Origin: Neobacillus driksii
GTDB lineage: Bacteria; Bacillota; Bacilli; Bacillales; Cytobacillaceae
Reading direction: 5' to 3'
NCBI RefSeq assembly: GCF_013409995.1
Contig: NZ_JACCBX010000008.1
Location: 1-64,000, forward strand
Length of the DNA: 64,000 nucleotides
Shown: positions 25,152 through 34,218 of the stretch, piece by piece
Position numbering within the stretch: position 1 is the stretch's first letter
Layout of the letters: the number at the start of each line of letters is the position of its first letter
Translations under genes and position numbers: made by a program
Notes under the pieces: generated by a model
What the model saw: the letters and a program-made list of their open reading frames with translations, nothing else
What the model was told of the DNA's origin: nothing
The model's database searches: none

Positions 25152-25232
25152 TAAAAGCGCTTACAAAATAGGCGGAATAGGAAAATAATAGAGAATAATT
25201 AGAAAATATTAGAATATCACGTATAAAAAATA

Positions 25233-25252
25233 GGACTCAAAAAATTAAGTCC
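25233..25252 (-). terminator. Terminator of the RidA gene
   Basis: GGACT and AGTCC stem with an AT-rich loop, then TATTTTTT on the minus strand. Confidence 0.6.
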
Positions 25253-25260
25253 CCTCATGA

Positions 25261-25659
25261 TTACTTTGTATGGTTATCAACTGCAGCCACTGCCTCGATT
25301 TCCACTAATTGATTTTTATATCCTAATACGGTTACCCCTGATAAGGTGCTTGGAACATCATGATCACCGAATTCTTTTCTAATGGTTTCCCATGTTGTCA
25401 CTAAGTCAGCCTGGTTTTGACTAGCAACAAGAATTCTTGTATAAACGATGTCTTCTAAAGTTGCATCACATTCTTTTAATGCTTCTTTCAAATTCTCCAC
25501 ACAAAGGTTAGCCTGTAGCTCATAATCACTAGATTCAGGTACAATTCCCTCTTTTGTTAGTGGACAGGCCCCCGCTAAAAATAATAGATCCATTCCTGCT
25601 GGAACCCGACTAGCATAGGCATAATCCACTTGAGCTAAATGGTTAGACAGAAAATTCAT
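25261..25659 (-). CDS. RidA/YjgF family protein
   Basis: 132 residues, normal RidA length. RidA proteins hydrolyse reactive enamine/imine intermediates, though family members outside the RidA subgroup have other or unknown roles. Supporting blocks are DLLFLAGACPLTKEG, ANLCVENLKEALKECDATLE, IVYTRILVASQNQ and the C-terminal LVEIEAVAAVD; the usual substrate-binding Arg in the V-x-x-R position is YTRILVA here. The ribosome site is weak (GCAGGA, 10 nt). A perfect inverted repeat lies just upstream of the start. Confidence 0.88.
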   Translation of the reverse strand: MNFLSNHLAQVDYAYASRVPAGMDLLFLAGACPLTKEGIVPESSDYELQANLCVENLKEALKECDATLEDIVYTRILVASQNQADLVTTWETIRKEFGDHDVPSTLSGVTVLGYKNQLVEIEAVAAVDNHTK

Positions 25660-25669
25660 TCTGCTTGTA

Positions 25670-25688
25670 TCCTGCAGATTCTGCAGGA
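25670..25688. promoter_or_regulatory. Perfect 9-1-9 inverted repeat before ridA-like gene
   Basis: TCCTGCAGA-T-TCTGCAGGA, 11 bp upstream of the start codon and overlapping the only candidate ribosome site. Either an operator or an mRNA hairpin that would mask the ribosome site. Confidence 0.55.
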
Positions 25689-25931
25689 AAATTTACATTA
25701 TTCTGTATTATTGTGTTAGAATCTAATGCTGGCACATCTGTTCAAATAGGGGGAATGAATCCTTGCTTTTTCATTCATATGATTTTCATAAAATAATTTG
25801 ACCAGATGTACGAATCGTATAGAAATTGGTAAATATTAGACCCATACATACATTGTTTACTAAAATGACCTAACGTATAATTCATAAGGCGAACCAAAAT
25901 TTCAGAAAATTTAGAATGAACGGTTCGAGAA

Positions 25932-25960
25932 GGCTAAGAGATGATCTTAGCCCATTTTTT
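25932..25960 (+). terminator. Orphan terminator / possible attenuator before penicillin acylase
   Basis: GGCTAAGA and TCTTAGCC form an 8-bp stem followed by CATTTTTT, ending 24 bp before the acylase start codon. No plus-strand gene ends upstream, so it may attenuate acylase transcription. A possible alternative pair CGAACC/GGTTCG lies at about 25890-25928. Confidence 0.6.
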
Positions 25961-25983
25961 AATCCATTTTGAAAGGAGCAAAG

Positions 25984-28407
25984 ATGAAAATGCACAAAAA
26001 AGGCCTAACGTTATTTTTAACCTTTGTTCTGTTGTTAGCCTCCATTACTCCGGTACTGGCGGATTCACAGAAAAAAGGAACAGCCAAAATTGTCCGCGAC
26101 AATTATGGTGTCCCGCATATTTATGCCAATAATAACGAGGACTTGTATTTTACCTATGGGTATGTAATGGCTGAGGATCGGTTGTTTCAGCTGGAAACGT
26201 TTCGTCGGGGGAATAATGGGACGGTAGCTGAAGTCTTTGGGGAGAAGTTTTTAGCCAGGGATCAACAAATGAGAAGAGATGGCTACACAGATCAAGAGGT
26301 CCAAAAGATGATTACAAAAATGGATGGATTCTCAAAAAAGGTCATCCGTAACTTCGCAGCAGGTATCTCTTTGTATGTAGAAGAAGCATTTAAAGATCCA
26401 GACGAGAAGCTGTCAAAAGAATTTCATGATTACAAGGTAACACCTAAAGCTTGGACAGAAGTGGATGTATTAAGGTTGTTCATGTCCTCTATGGGGGTAT
26501 TTATGGATTCAGAGCAGGAAATCCAAAATGCTAAGATTTTAGCTCAATTGGAAAAACAATATGGCCCTGAAGCAGCGAAAAAAATGTTTGACGATATTTT
26601 TTGGGAAAATGACCCTGCCTCACCTAGTACTCTGCCGGATGAAGGAGCTGTCAATCCTGTTAAAAAGGATACAAAAAAAGCTGCCAATCAGCAGTTTCCG
26701 GGTATTGAAAGAGCATCTGAAACAGTAACAGAGAAGCGCAATGATTTCGTTGCAGCCTCAGAAGAGTTAGGACTTCCGCTGAAAATTGGCAGCAACGCGG
26801 TTGTGATTGGTCCTGAAAAATCAGCTACAGGCAATGCCTTGCTGATGGGTGGACCACAGTACAATTTCTCGGCCCCAGGTTCAGTGTATGAAGTAGGCTT
26901 ACATGCTCCAGGAATTGATATTGAAGGTTCCGGGCTGATCGGACTACCGATTATCATGTTTGGTACGAAAGAATACTATGCTTTTACCTCCACCTATGGA
27001 GTTGGGAACTTAGTTGATATTTTCGTAGAAACATTAAACCCAGAAAATCCATATCAATACTTATATAAGGGTAAATGGTTGGATATGGAAAAGAGAGTCG
27101 AAACCTTTACGTATAAGGACAACAATGGCGAACTTAAAGAAGTGACTAAAGAATTTTACAGCACGGTTCATGGTCCTGTAACGTTATTGGATAAAGAAAA
27201 TAACACTGCCTATAGTAAGTCATGGTCCTTCCGTGGAACAGAAGCACAAAGCTGGTCCGCTTATTTAGAGTCGAACTGGGCTGATACTATTAAAGAGTTT
27301 CATAAAGAAGCACAAGAAATGACGATGAGCATCAACTGGTACTATGCAGACAAGGAAGGAAATATCGGTCATTTTTATACAGGAAAATATCCGATTCGTG
27401 ATGAACGAGTAGATGTAAGACTTCCAACTCCAGGTACAGGCGAATATGAGTGGAAAGGATTCATCAAAACAAAAGATCACCCCTATGCCATTAATCCGAA
27501 AACCGGCTATATTGTTAACTGGAATAACAGGCCTGATTCAAATTGGACGAATGGTGAATTAAGCTTTATGTGGGGTGAAGATCACCGCGTACAGCAGTTT
27601 ATCGATTTAGTCAACGCTAAGGACAAGTTAACAGTAGACGATATTGATGATATTAACTATCATGCAAGCTATGTTAACTTAAGAACAAAATGGTTTAAAC
27701 CGATGCTGATGGAAGCTTTGGAAAAAACAAATGACCCAAGATATCAGGAAGTTTATGAAGCCCTTCAGGATTGGAACAATCTAAACGAAGATAACAATAA
27801 AGATGGTATGTATGACAGCCCAGGATTAACGATTTTTGAAGCATGGTGGCCGATTGTCGTGGATAATCTTTACAAAGCTCAGCTTGGGGATGCTTATCCT
27901 TCGTTAAAAGGGATCATCGATCATCGGTATGGGTCAAGTCTTACGTTAAGAGCTTTGGGAGGAAGTAACGGCCCGCTCAAAACAAATTATCAATGGCTGA
28001 ATGAAGACACTGACCGATTATTGCTTACAGCATTAGATCAAGCGCTTGAAAAGCTCGAGGAAGAGCACGGAACACATGTAAGCACCTGGTTGAAACCGGC
28101 ACGGATGATGGTATTTACTAATACTTCATTAGTCGGCCTTCCGCAATACGGATCCGAAACAAAATTACTAGAAGCAAACCGCGGTAGTGAGAACCATTAT
28201 ATCGAACTAACCAAAAATGGCCCTAATGGAGTCAATGTAAATCCTCCAGGTCAAATTGGTTTTATCAAAAAGGACGGTACATTGCATACACATTATGAAG
28301 ATCAAATCGAGCTGTTTGCAAATTGGGAATATAAACCTGTCTTGTTTACAGAGCAGGATGTGGAAAAATACGCCGTGAGTACTAAAGTACTTGAAATTAA
28401 AAAATAG
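25984..28407 (+). CDS. pac: Secreted penicillin acylase (Ntn hydrolase)
   Basis: Penicillin G acylase-type enzyme of 807 residues, secreted, cleaving amides of aromatic acids. Signal peptide KGLTLFLTFVLLLASITPVL ends at VLA-DS. The precursor is processed into alpha and beta chains; the beta chain should start at Ser270 in KIGSNAVVIGPEKS, the autocatalytic nucleophile. Conserved blocks are RDNYGVPHIYANNNEDL, GYVMAEDRLFQLETFRRG and the late NRPDSNWTNGELSFMWGEDH. Length and order match Bacillus megaterium-type acylases. ATG 25984 has AAAGGAG 5 nt upstream; the frame opens at 25969. A terminator-like hairpin precedes it and a strong terminator follows, so it is monocistronic. Confidence 0.93.
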   Translation: MKMHKKGLTLFLTFVLLLASITPVLADSQKKGTAKIVRDNYGVPHIYANNNEDLYFTYGYVMAEDRLFQLETFRRGNNGTVAEVFGEKFLARDQQMRRDGYTDQEVQKMITKMDGFSKKVIRNFAAGISLYVEEAFKDPDEKLSKEFHDYKVTPKAWTEVDVLRLFMSSMGVFMDSEQEIQNAKILAQLEKQYGPEAAKKMFDDIFWENDPASPSTLPDEGAVNPVKKDTKKAANQQFPGIERASETVTEKRNDFVAASEELGLPLKIGSNAVVIGPEKSATGNALLMGGPQYNFSAPGSVYEVGLHAPGIDIEGSGLIGLPIIMFGTKEYYAFTSTYGVGNLVDIFVETLNPENPYQYLYKGKWLDMEKRVETFTYKDNNGELKEVTKEFYSTVHGPVTLLDKENNTAYSKSWSFRGTEAQSWSAYLESNWADTIKEFHKEAQEMTMSINWYYADKEGNIGHFYTGKYPIRDERVDVRLPTPGTGEYEWKGFIKTKDHPYAINPKTGYIVNWNNRPDSNWTNGELSFMWGEDHRVQQFIDLVNAKDKLTVDDIDDINYHASYVNLRTKWFKPMLMEALEKTNDPRYQEVYEALQDWNNLNEDNNKDGMYDSPGLTIFEAWWPIVVDNLYKAQLGDAYPSLKGIIDHRYGSSLTLRALGGSNGPLKTNYQWLNEDTDRLLLTALDQALEKLEEEHGTHVSTWLKPARMMVFTNTSLVGLPQYGSETKLLEANRGSENHYIELTKNGPNGVNVNPPGQIGFIKKDGTLHTHYEDQIELFANWEYKPVLFTEQDVEKYAVSTKVLEIKK

Positions 28408-28416
28408 AGCGATATG

Positions 28417-28446
28417 AAAAACACAGGATCCTATCCTGTGTTTTTT
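28417..28446 (+). terminator. Terminator of the penicillin acylase gene
   Basis: ACACAGGAT and ATCCTGTGT with A-run before and six T after; 10 bp past the stop. Confidence 0.9.
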
Positions 28447-28463
28447 CGCGATACCCATCTTAT

Positions 28464-29126
28464 TCATCCTTCTTTATGAAACGCTTGAATCAATTGATTG
28501 TCATATTTTAACTTGATAAATAGTTTTTCTACTTTAGGATAGAAAAAGGCAACAATAGGTCCCAGAGAAACAACCATAATGAACGTTCCAATGCCGACGG
28601 GCCCGCTGAAAAGGAAGCCGAGCGTGACGACTGCTAGTGAAAATAATGTCCTTGAGGTAGAACGGTTCATCTTCCAAATTTCCTCAAGAAGAAGTATCAT
28701 TCCGTCCGGCGGTGCAGGCGAAAATTTTGCTTGTAAATAAAGCGATACGCCTAAGCCAATGAATAGTAACCCAAAACAAAGGAACAAAATTTTACCGGGT
28801 AATTGTTCGGGAATATAGACTTGTTCCGTGACATAAAGCCACATATCAATACTTAAGCCGGTCAAAAAGGATGTTAAAAAGGCCAGGATATCGGGTCTGC
28901 TTCGGCGTACAATGGCCATAATCGTGACCAATATGGCACCAATAATAAACTCCCAGCTGCCTACCGTTAGTCCAATTGTTTGCTGAAGACCGACCTGTAA
29001 TGAAGGCATTGGAGCAGCTCCAAGCTGGGAATTTACCGAGCAGCTGATGCCAAAGGAAAGCAGCAGAATGCCAATCATATAGAAGGAAAAGCGAATTCGA
29101 ATGTTTCTGTTAACAACCAATGACAT
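28464..29126 (-). CDS. YczE/YyaS/YitT-like integral membrane protein
   Basis: About 220 residues with five hydrophobic segments. YczE family marks are FGISCSVNSQLGAAPMPSLQ in the first helix pair and QAKFSPAPPDGMILLLEE in the second half. Function is not established in this family. Start is uncertain: ATG 29126 lies only 2 nt from AAGGAG, while TTG 29120 has 8-nt spacing. Convergent with penicillin acylase. Confidence 0.8.
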   Translation of the reverse strand: MSLVVNRNIRIRFSFYMIGILLLSFGISCSVNSQLGAAPMPSLQVGLQQTIGLTVGSWEFIIGAILVTIMAIVRRSRPDILAFLTSFLTGLSIDMWLYVTEQVYIPEQLPGKILFLCFGLLFIGLGVSLYLQAKFSPAPPDGMILLLEEIWKMNRSTSRTLFSLAVVTLGFLFSGPVGIGTFIMVVSLGPIVAFFYPKVEKLFIKLKYDNQLIQAFHKEG

Positions 29127-29172
29127 CACTCCTTATAACAAGTTCATTTTAAAAAAAGAGACGTAACAAAAA

Positions 29173-29204
29173 AACTTCTACTTTTTCAAGATAAAATAGA
29201 AGTT
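29173..29204 (-). terminator. Terminator at the end of the IclR remnant
   Basis: AACTTCTA and TAGAAGTT stem; the minus strand continues with seven T. Confidence 0.75.
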
Positions 29205-29264
29205 ATGGATAGAGAGTAATGAAAAATAATCATAGGTCACAATATTCCGAGATTTTATTGACAA

Positions 29265-29968
29265 TCAATTTGAGGTGAGATAAAAATCCAATTCACGATT
29301 GTAGATGCGAAACTCCGGGCCGGCAATACTGATCGCTGTAACGGTGTTTCCCATAAAGTCTTTAATTGGCACCGCTAAACAAAACTGGCCTACCTCAAAT
29401 TCCTGATTATCGATCGCCATATCCCCGCTTTGACGTTTTTTCTAACTTTCTAATGAGATCATCATGATTTGTGATCGTATTTTCTGTATATTTTTGCAAA
29501 GGAATATCGTAGATTTTACTATTGTCACGGTCAGGTTGGTTAGCTAATAGAATTTTTCCTAAGCCGGTACAGTAAACCGGTTTATGCGTACCAATGGATG
29601 TTTTGATTTTAACCGGTTTTCGTTGGTTCTACTTTAGCATGATAGCTGACTTTATCATTTTCCTGAACGGCTAGATGGACCGTCTCATTTGTTTTTCTCA
29701 TCAGTTCATCTAAATAAGGTGATGCATTATAAAACTTATTGTACTGCCTAGAGACAAGGTTCTCGCAGCCCAACAGCCTGGGCTTAAGCGATATTTTCTA
29801 TTCGGCGTCCTGACGAGAATTCCTTAACTGTGCAAAGTCTTGATGATGTGATGATCGTACTCTTATCCATCTGTAATAAGGACGAAATTTCAGATACGCC
29901 ATCTCAGAATTCTCTACGGAGAAGCACTCGATAATGTTCACGGCATTGTTAATCGAATTGATCATCAT
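29265..29968 (-). pseudogene. IclR-family regulator, multiply frameshifted
   Basis: The minus strand encodes pieces of an IclR regulator in several frames. An N-terminal start MMINSINNAVNIIECFSVEN at 29968 follows an AGGTG; the frame shifts near 29895, where VSEISSLLQMDKSTI (the helix-turn-helix) continues in another frame. A middle piece reads GTHKPVYCTGLGKILLANQ. The C-terminal effector domain reads AIDNQEFEVGQFCLAVPIKD then MGNTVTAISIAGPEFRI, ending at TGA 29265. Several breaks make it non-functional. It probably once controlled part of the catabolic island to its right. Confidence 0.85.
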
Positions 29969-29993
29969 CTTACTTACACCTCAATTTAATTTT

Positions 29994-31916
29994 TTACAAA
30001 AGGTTAAAGGCCATATATGTTTGTAAAGAAATCTGAATCTCAAATTTTGATGACGCCTTCGACAAATCCACTTGAATTAATTCTTCGATGCGATTGATGC
30101 GATAGCGCATTCCGCTAATCGAAACATTCATTTCTCTTGCTGTTTTATGAAGATTACATTCATTTTCAATATAATAGTATAGCGTCCTGACGAGTTCTGT
30201 GGAATTTTTCCCATCATATGTTTTTAGATCAAATAGAAACTCATTAGCGTACTCCAATAACTCCTCCGGTTTCCTAGCATCCAGCAAAATCATGATATGT
30301 CCCAATTCATCCGCATGAACGACACTACTGTTGGATACATTCATTAACCGGTTTTTCGCCTTTGCTACCTCAATGGATTTATTGGCTTCTTTAAATCGCT
30401 TACTATATTGCCCCACGTCTGAACAGAGCTTACTTACCCCTATATAGATTGGGGGTGTGCCATCATTCCTTTGCAGCAATTCATAACAATGCTGCGCAAA
30501 TTGCTTTATACCGATTTTTTTCTTCTGAAGGTACTCATTTGGAATTAAAACGGTTACTTTTCTATACTTTTCAAGCTTAATAAAGGTTGTCTGATAGTAA
30601 GTTTCTTCTCGATTAAAAAAGTTCATTAATTCCTTCGAGACATTGTTAGCCTTGCTTTGGGTATTTTCCTCAAGGTATGGGAATAGTGATTGATTTGGGA
30701 ATTCAATTGTTAACACATATTGAGACTTGTTTATGTTATAGCCAAAATAAGAGAATCGCTTAATGATATTGTCCGGGTCTGTTTCACCCTTAAAGAGTTC
30801 CTCCAGCAAGTCCCCCTTCATTCTCTCCTCGGTTTGAATGGCAGTCCGTTCATTTAACATTTTTACTGCACAAATGCTTGCGGCCCTTTCTAGAAAGTCT
30901 GTCTCAGCATCCCCGAATGGCGCCCCTTCCCGATAAATAGAAATATAACCGTACACATCATTTTGAATAATAATAGGAGAGATTAGTAGATTTTGATCAG
31001 GCCCGATTTCAAATGGCTCGGTTTCAGTCAAGACATGTTTCGAAAACTGTTTTTCAATAAAGTCTTGGATTTTCTCCCGATTATACTGCTGTACATGTGG
31101 ACGGGTTTCATCAAAGTAATGAGCTATGTAATCGAAATATTGGTTTTGGATAAGAACCGGCATGCTTAAGTCTTCTGCTAGCATTTTTGCGAAATCGTCC
31201 ATCCCCTTACCTTGAAGTAGAGCAGACGTTAGATTCTTGGTTATAGACGTCCCAACATGTAGGACTTCACTTTGTCTTTCGACACGGCGATACACGATAT
31301 CTAGTTCATCAGCAATGTCTTGTTCCTCGTAATTAATGATTTCATCTTCAATTTCAGAACCCCATTCTTCCACCGTTTTTGCGACATAGCTACATTGTTT
31401 ATCTCCTTTTCCTACACAGTGCATCTCCTTGAAAATAACCTTTTTTCCAAGGCATTCACTAGTATAGCCGCCTCCATAACCGATAAGAAAATAACAGATA
31501 GGTTCATGGTGCAAAGAATAATGCTGCAAATGCTGCTTGGCTTCATACGAATCAATCCAGTGCCCAGAAACATCAAACGTTCCTTTCTCCATATCAACCT
31601 CAAAGTGCTCAGGATAAGAAAGGACACGTCCGCCAATTTGATGCATTTGCGTACCTGCCACAAGCCACTCTAAGTCACTTTCCCAGTTCACCAAATCTTT
31701 TAGCATCCTTGCCTCATTTTTTCCGCAATTCCATCCGTAGCGAAGAAGAAACCTTTTTGCGCGTTGGATTCCTAACGTGTCAATTAGGTCCTTCCTTAGC
31801 ACCCCCCATGCATCAGTACTTGAAATGACCATTCTCTTTTCTTTAAAATAATGATCTCCCCCATGATTGAAAAAGGAAAAGATGTTTGTTAACTTGTCTT
31901 TATTAGTAGTTGTCAA
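29994..31916 (-). CDS. XylR-N/V4R sensor regulator with PucR-type C-terminal HTH
   Basis: 640-residue one-component regulator. Residues about 20-215 form an XylR N-terminal domain plus V4R domain, with the Cys-rich end GKGDKQCSYVAK used by such sensors to bind aromatic ligands. A GAF-like segment (PVLIQNQYFDYIAHYF to YISIYREGAPFG) follows, then a PucR/CdaR-like region and a C-terminal helix-turn-helix NLHKTAREMNVSISGMRYRI (about 592-611). There is no sigma-54 interaction ATPase domain, so it should act on ordinary promoters. TTG start; it follows the 95-aa gene with one base between stop and start codons. It is the obvious candidate to act at the three identical promoter modules at 32.3, 35.2 and 39.7 kb. 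Confidence 0.88.
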   Translation of the reverse strand: MTTTNKDKLTNIFSFFNHGGDHYFKEKRMVISSTDAWGVLRKDLIDTLGIQRAKRFLLRYGWNCGKNEARMLKDLVNWESDLEWLVAGTQMHQIGGRVLSYPEHFEVDMEKGTFDVSGHWIDSYEAKQHLQHYSLHHEPICYFLIGYGGGYTSECLGKKVIFKEMHCVGKGDKQCSYVAKTVEEWGSEIEDEIINYEEQDIADELDIVYRRVERQSEVLHVGTSITKNLTSALLQGKGMDDFAKMLAEDLSMPVLIQNQYFDYIAHYFDETRPHVQQYNREKIQDFIEKQFSKHVLTETEPFEIGPDQNLLISPIIIQNDVYGYISIYREGAPFGDAETDFLERAASICAVKMLNERTAIQTEERMKGDLLEELFKGETDPDNIIKRFSYFGYNINKSQYVLTIEFPNQSLFPYLEENTQSKANNVSKELMNFFNREETYYQTTFIKLEKYRKVTVLIPNEYLQKKKIGIKQFAQHCYELLQRNDGTPPIYIGVSKLCSDVGQYSKRFKEANKSIEVAKAKNRLMNVSNSSVVHADELGHIMILLDARKPEELLEYANEFLFDLKTYDGKNSTELVRTLYYYIENECNLHKTAREMNVSISGMRYRINRIEELIQVDLSKASSKFEIQISLQTYMAFNLL

Positions 31917-31917
31917 A

Positions 31918-32205
31918 TCAACCTACCTCTTTCTCCTTTTGATTTGTTGTAAATAATTCAAGGTTATGTTTTACTCCTCCTTTGCCAAACTTATAAATCT
32001 TGTGTTTTCGCAGATAATCTAAAAAGCTGAGGATTGTATCAGGTCTTGATTCAATATCTTGATAACCATGATGATAAAACCAATGATCTATTACATTGTA
32101 TACCCCTCTATTAATTCCAAAGAGTTCATGACATAGGTCAAAGAAGGCTTTGTCAGGAAGTTTTAAAAGTAAGGATTCTTTCACAATACTGTTGGTTGGG
32201 CTCAT
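31918..32205 (-). CDS. Small hypothetical protein (95 aa), coupled to the regulator
   Basis: Not recognised. Soluble, slightly basic; starts MSPTNSIVKESLLLKLPDKA and contains FDLCHELFGINRGVYNVIDH. The ORF is translationally coupled to the sensor regulator, so it may modulate it or process its ligand (inference). Preceded at distance by promoter module S1. Confidence 0.6.
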   Translation of the reverse strand: MSPTNSIVKESLLLKLPDKAFFDLCHELFGINRGVYNVIDHWFYHHGYQDIESRPDTILSFLDYLRKHKIYKFGKGGVKHNLELFTTNQKEKEVG

Positions 32206-32620
32206 GTTATTTTTTCCAACTCTATACTTTGAAAAGACGCCGTTTTATTTAATGAAGTCCTATGGAACAGCGTTTTTGTGATTTAGAAACAGCAACTGGT
32301 TCTCCTAATATGATTTCTAAATAAATAATAGAATATTCCCAAAATTAAAACCACTACATATTAGGTCTGAATATTATGACTCTTTTAACACTATTAATAT
32401 AGTGCTTATTTTCATTTTATAATACACATTAGAATTTTTTCTATTTATAACAAGATATATGGGAAAATTTTTTGTATGATTACGATATACAAAAAGTACC
32501 CTGTTAAAAGGAAAACCTGCAGCATTTGAAAGGCCTACAGGCTTGGATTTGTTAGGAATTAATTTTTAGTGAGTAGATTTTTTCTATATTATTATAGATA
32601 AGGAGTCTGTTTTTCGTTGT
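32206..32620. other. Regulatory intergenic region
   Basis: No gene. Holds promoter module S1 and a leader of about 120-150 nt before the 95-aa gene. Confidence 0.6.
32329..32407 (-). promoter_or_regulatory. Composite promoter module S1
   Basis: Copy 1 of a module found three times. On the plus strand it reads TAGAATATTCCCAAAATT, then AACCACTACATATTAGGTCT and GAATATT, and further on the palindrome CACTATTAATATAGTG. The distance from the first G of GAATATT to the palindrome centre is 65.5 bp, identical in all three copies. On the minus strand TATTCT and TGTAGT are spaced 17 bp like a sigma-A promoter needing an activator, with the palindrome upstream as its likely binding site. Drives the 95-aa gene and regulator. 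Confidence 0.75.
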
Positions 32621-32833
32621 TTAGAGGATCTTTAGTATAGAAGAATCCGAAAAATGGGTACTATTTGTTTTATCCGATTCTAGCACTACTTCATGAATAT
32701 CATTATAGATTCCTGACATTGCTTCAAATGGGGTATAAATATAGGCCTTTTTCCTTTTACTAAGATTCATACTGTAATAAATGTCTAGCACTGCTAAGAA
32801 TATAACAATTATATACCCTATGGTCAGGGACAT
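32621..32833 (-). CDS. Small membrane-anchored hypothetical protein (70 aa)
   Basis: One N-terminal membrane helix (LTIGYIIVIFLAVLDIYYSM) followed by a basic patch LSKRKK and a short polar tail. AAAGGAAG lies 8 nt before the ATG. Not recognised; the tail after residue 50 looks unconserved, so it could also be a truncated gene. Confidence 0.45.
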   Translation of the reverse strand: MSLTIGYIIVIFLAVLDIYYSMNLSKRKKAYIYTPFEAMSGIYNDIHEVVLESDKTNSTHFSDSSILKIL

Positions 32834-32925
32834 TTCGATAACTTCCTTTCTTTTCTATATGGCGACAGGGCTTCATTTTATTCAGCAGGGGTTAGAACCT
32901 CCACGCAAGTTAGAATATTTTCTTT

Positions 32926-32963
32926 GCATTCATCCCCCGCCAATAAAAGTGGGGGATGAATGC
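32926..32963 (-). terminator. Strong hairpin after the monooxygenase gene
   Basis: GCATTCATCCCCC and GGGGGATGAATGC form a perfect 13-bp stem 60 bp past the stop; no clear T-run follows. Confidence 0.65.
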
Positions 32964-33023
32964 TGAATGAAGTTAACAGAGTCTTATTTAGTAATGTAGG
33001 AACCCAGGTAATGATCGACAGAA

Positions 33024-34148
33024 TTAAATGTAGCCGCGAAACGGCTGTACGCCCAGGAATACTGATCCAGCGCCGTCATACATACTTTCGTTAAGGAATG
33101 CGTGCTGGGTTACGACCATTGCATCGCGTAGATAGCGCTGCAGTGGGTGCCCGTCGTAGATTGCTAAGGTGCCAGCGAGCATGTAGGCTGTCTGCACGGC
33201 ACTTGCACCTTCACGAGCAGCTTGTGCCGCTGCTAAACGCACCATGCTTGTTTGCTCAGCAGAGACACCGTCACCCTTTAGGATTGATTCCCAAGCAGCA
33301 TCAGTGGCCTCGTAGAAGAAAGCACGCGCCGACCTTAGAGATGCTTCTGCCTTTGCAACGCCAACTCGCAAGTAAGCACGATCGGCCATCTTTGGTGCAC
33401 CGGTGATGCTAGAACGGCCTGCCATCTGAGAAATTTCATCAAGCGCAGCACGGGCTATGCCAAGATTGACCACCGCCAGCACCTGTGCTGCATAAGCGAT
33501 AGATGGATACTGGTAGATCGGCTCATCAATAGAAGGCACTCCGCCACGGACAAAGGTCCATTCGTCAGAGACGAAGGCGTCTTTCACCCGAAGGTCATGG
33601 CTACCCGTTCCGCGCATCCCAATCACTTCCCAGTTCTCGACGATTTCCACATCCTCAGGTCTCAGCACCGCAGTAAGCGGCTTACCGCCTTCCCCAGTGC
33701 CAATACCAACACCGAGAATGTCGGCACCCTTGCAGCCGCTCGCAAACTTCCAGAGACCGTTCACGCTCCAGCCTCCCTCGACCTTCTCTGCAGGCTGGAC
33801 CGGAAATAAGCCGCCTGCGAAGGCCACGTCCGGTCCATTTGCGTAAACGCATGCGAGCGTTTCACGTGGAAGGGCCGCTAGGTAGATTGCAGCAGAACCG
33901 AAGCTCGCCACCCATCCGGCAGATCCGTCAGCCTCGGAGATGGTCTCGATCAGCTTGAGGAACTCCGTAGGAGAGGAGCCATCACCGCCAAAGCAACGCG
34001 GTGCGTGAGCACGATAGACGCCCAATTGTTTAAATTGCTCGATCATGTCCCGAGGCACATGTCGCTTCGCTTCAAATTCGTCTCGTCTGGCGCGGATTTC
34101 GGATAACACACGGTCAATCTGGTTTTGATTTTGCATTTTAACAGTCAT
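33024..34148 (-). CDS. Acyl-CoA-dehydrogenase-fold flavin monooxygenase (HsaA/HpaB-C2/IacA-like), GC-rich
   Basis: 374 residues. The acyl-CoA dehydrogenase fold with DGSAGWVASFGSAAIYLAALP and WSVNGLWKFASGCKGADILGV, then MRGTGSHDLRVKDAFVSDEW and a C-terminal helical domain ending DAMVVTQHAFLNES, is typical of class D two-component flavin monooxygenases such as HsaA and the indole-acetate enzyme IacA. These need FMNH2 or FADH2 from a separate reductase; one is encoded at 39083. The acyl-CoA-type base for dehydrogenation is not evident. Samples of the gene are 60-62% G+C, against about 37-45% around it, so it was probably acquired from a GC-rich donor. RBS GGGGAGG. Second gene after the SDR, under module S2. 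Confidence 0.85.
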   Translation of the reverse strand: MTVKMQNQNQIDRVLSEIRARRDEFEAKRHVPRDMIEQFKQLGVYRAHAPRCFGGDGSSPTEFLKLIETISEADGSAGWVASFGSAAIYLAALPRETLACVYANGPDVAFAGGLFPVQPAEKVEGGWSVNGLWKFASGCKGADILGVGIGTGEGGKPLTAVLRPEDVEIVENWEVIGMRGTGSHDLRVKDAFVSDEWTFVRGGVPSIDEPIYQYPSIAYAAQVLAVVNLGIARAALDEISQMAGRSSITGAPKMADRAYLRVGVAKAEASLRSARAFFYEATDAAWESILKGDGVSAEQTSMVRLAAAQAAREGASAVQTAYMLAGTLAIYDGHPLQRYLRDAMVVTQHAFLNESMYDGAGSVFLGVQPFRGYI

Positions 34149-34218
34149 GATTCATTCCTCCCCATTATTATCTATCGTTTCACCTAATGATTAATTGGTT
34201 TAATTCTATAGAACACCC

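Noticed and set aside
25880..25983. T-box or known riboswitch before penicillin acylase
   Set aside because: No AGGGTGGNACCGCG-type antiterminator sequence and no other leader motif I recognise.
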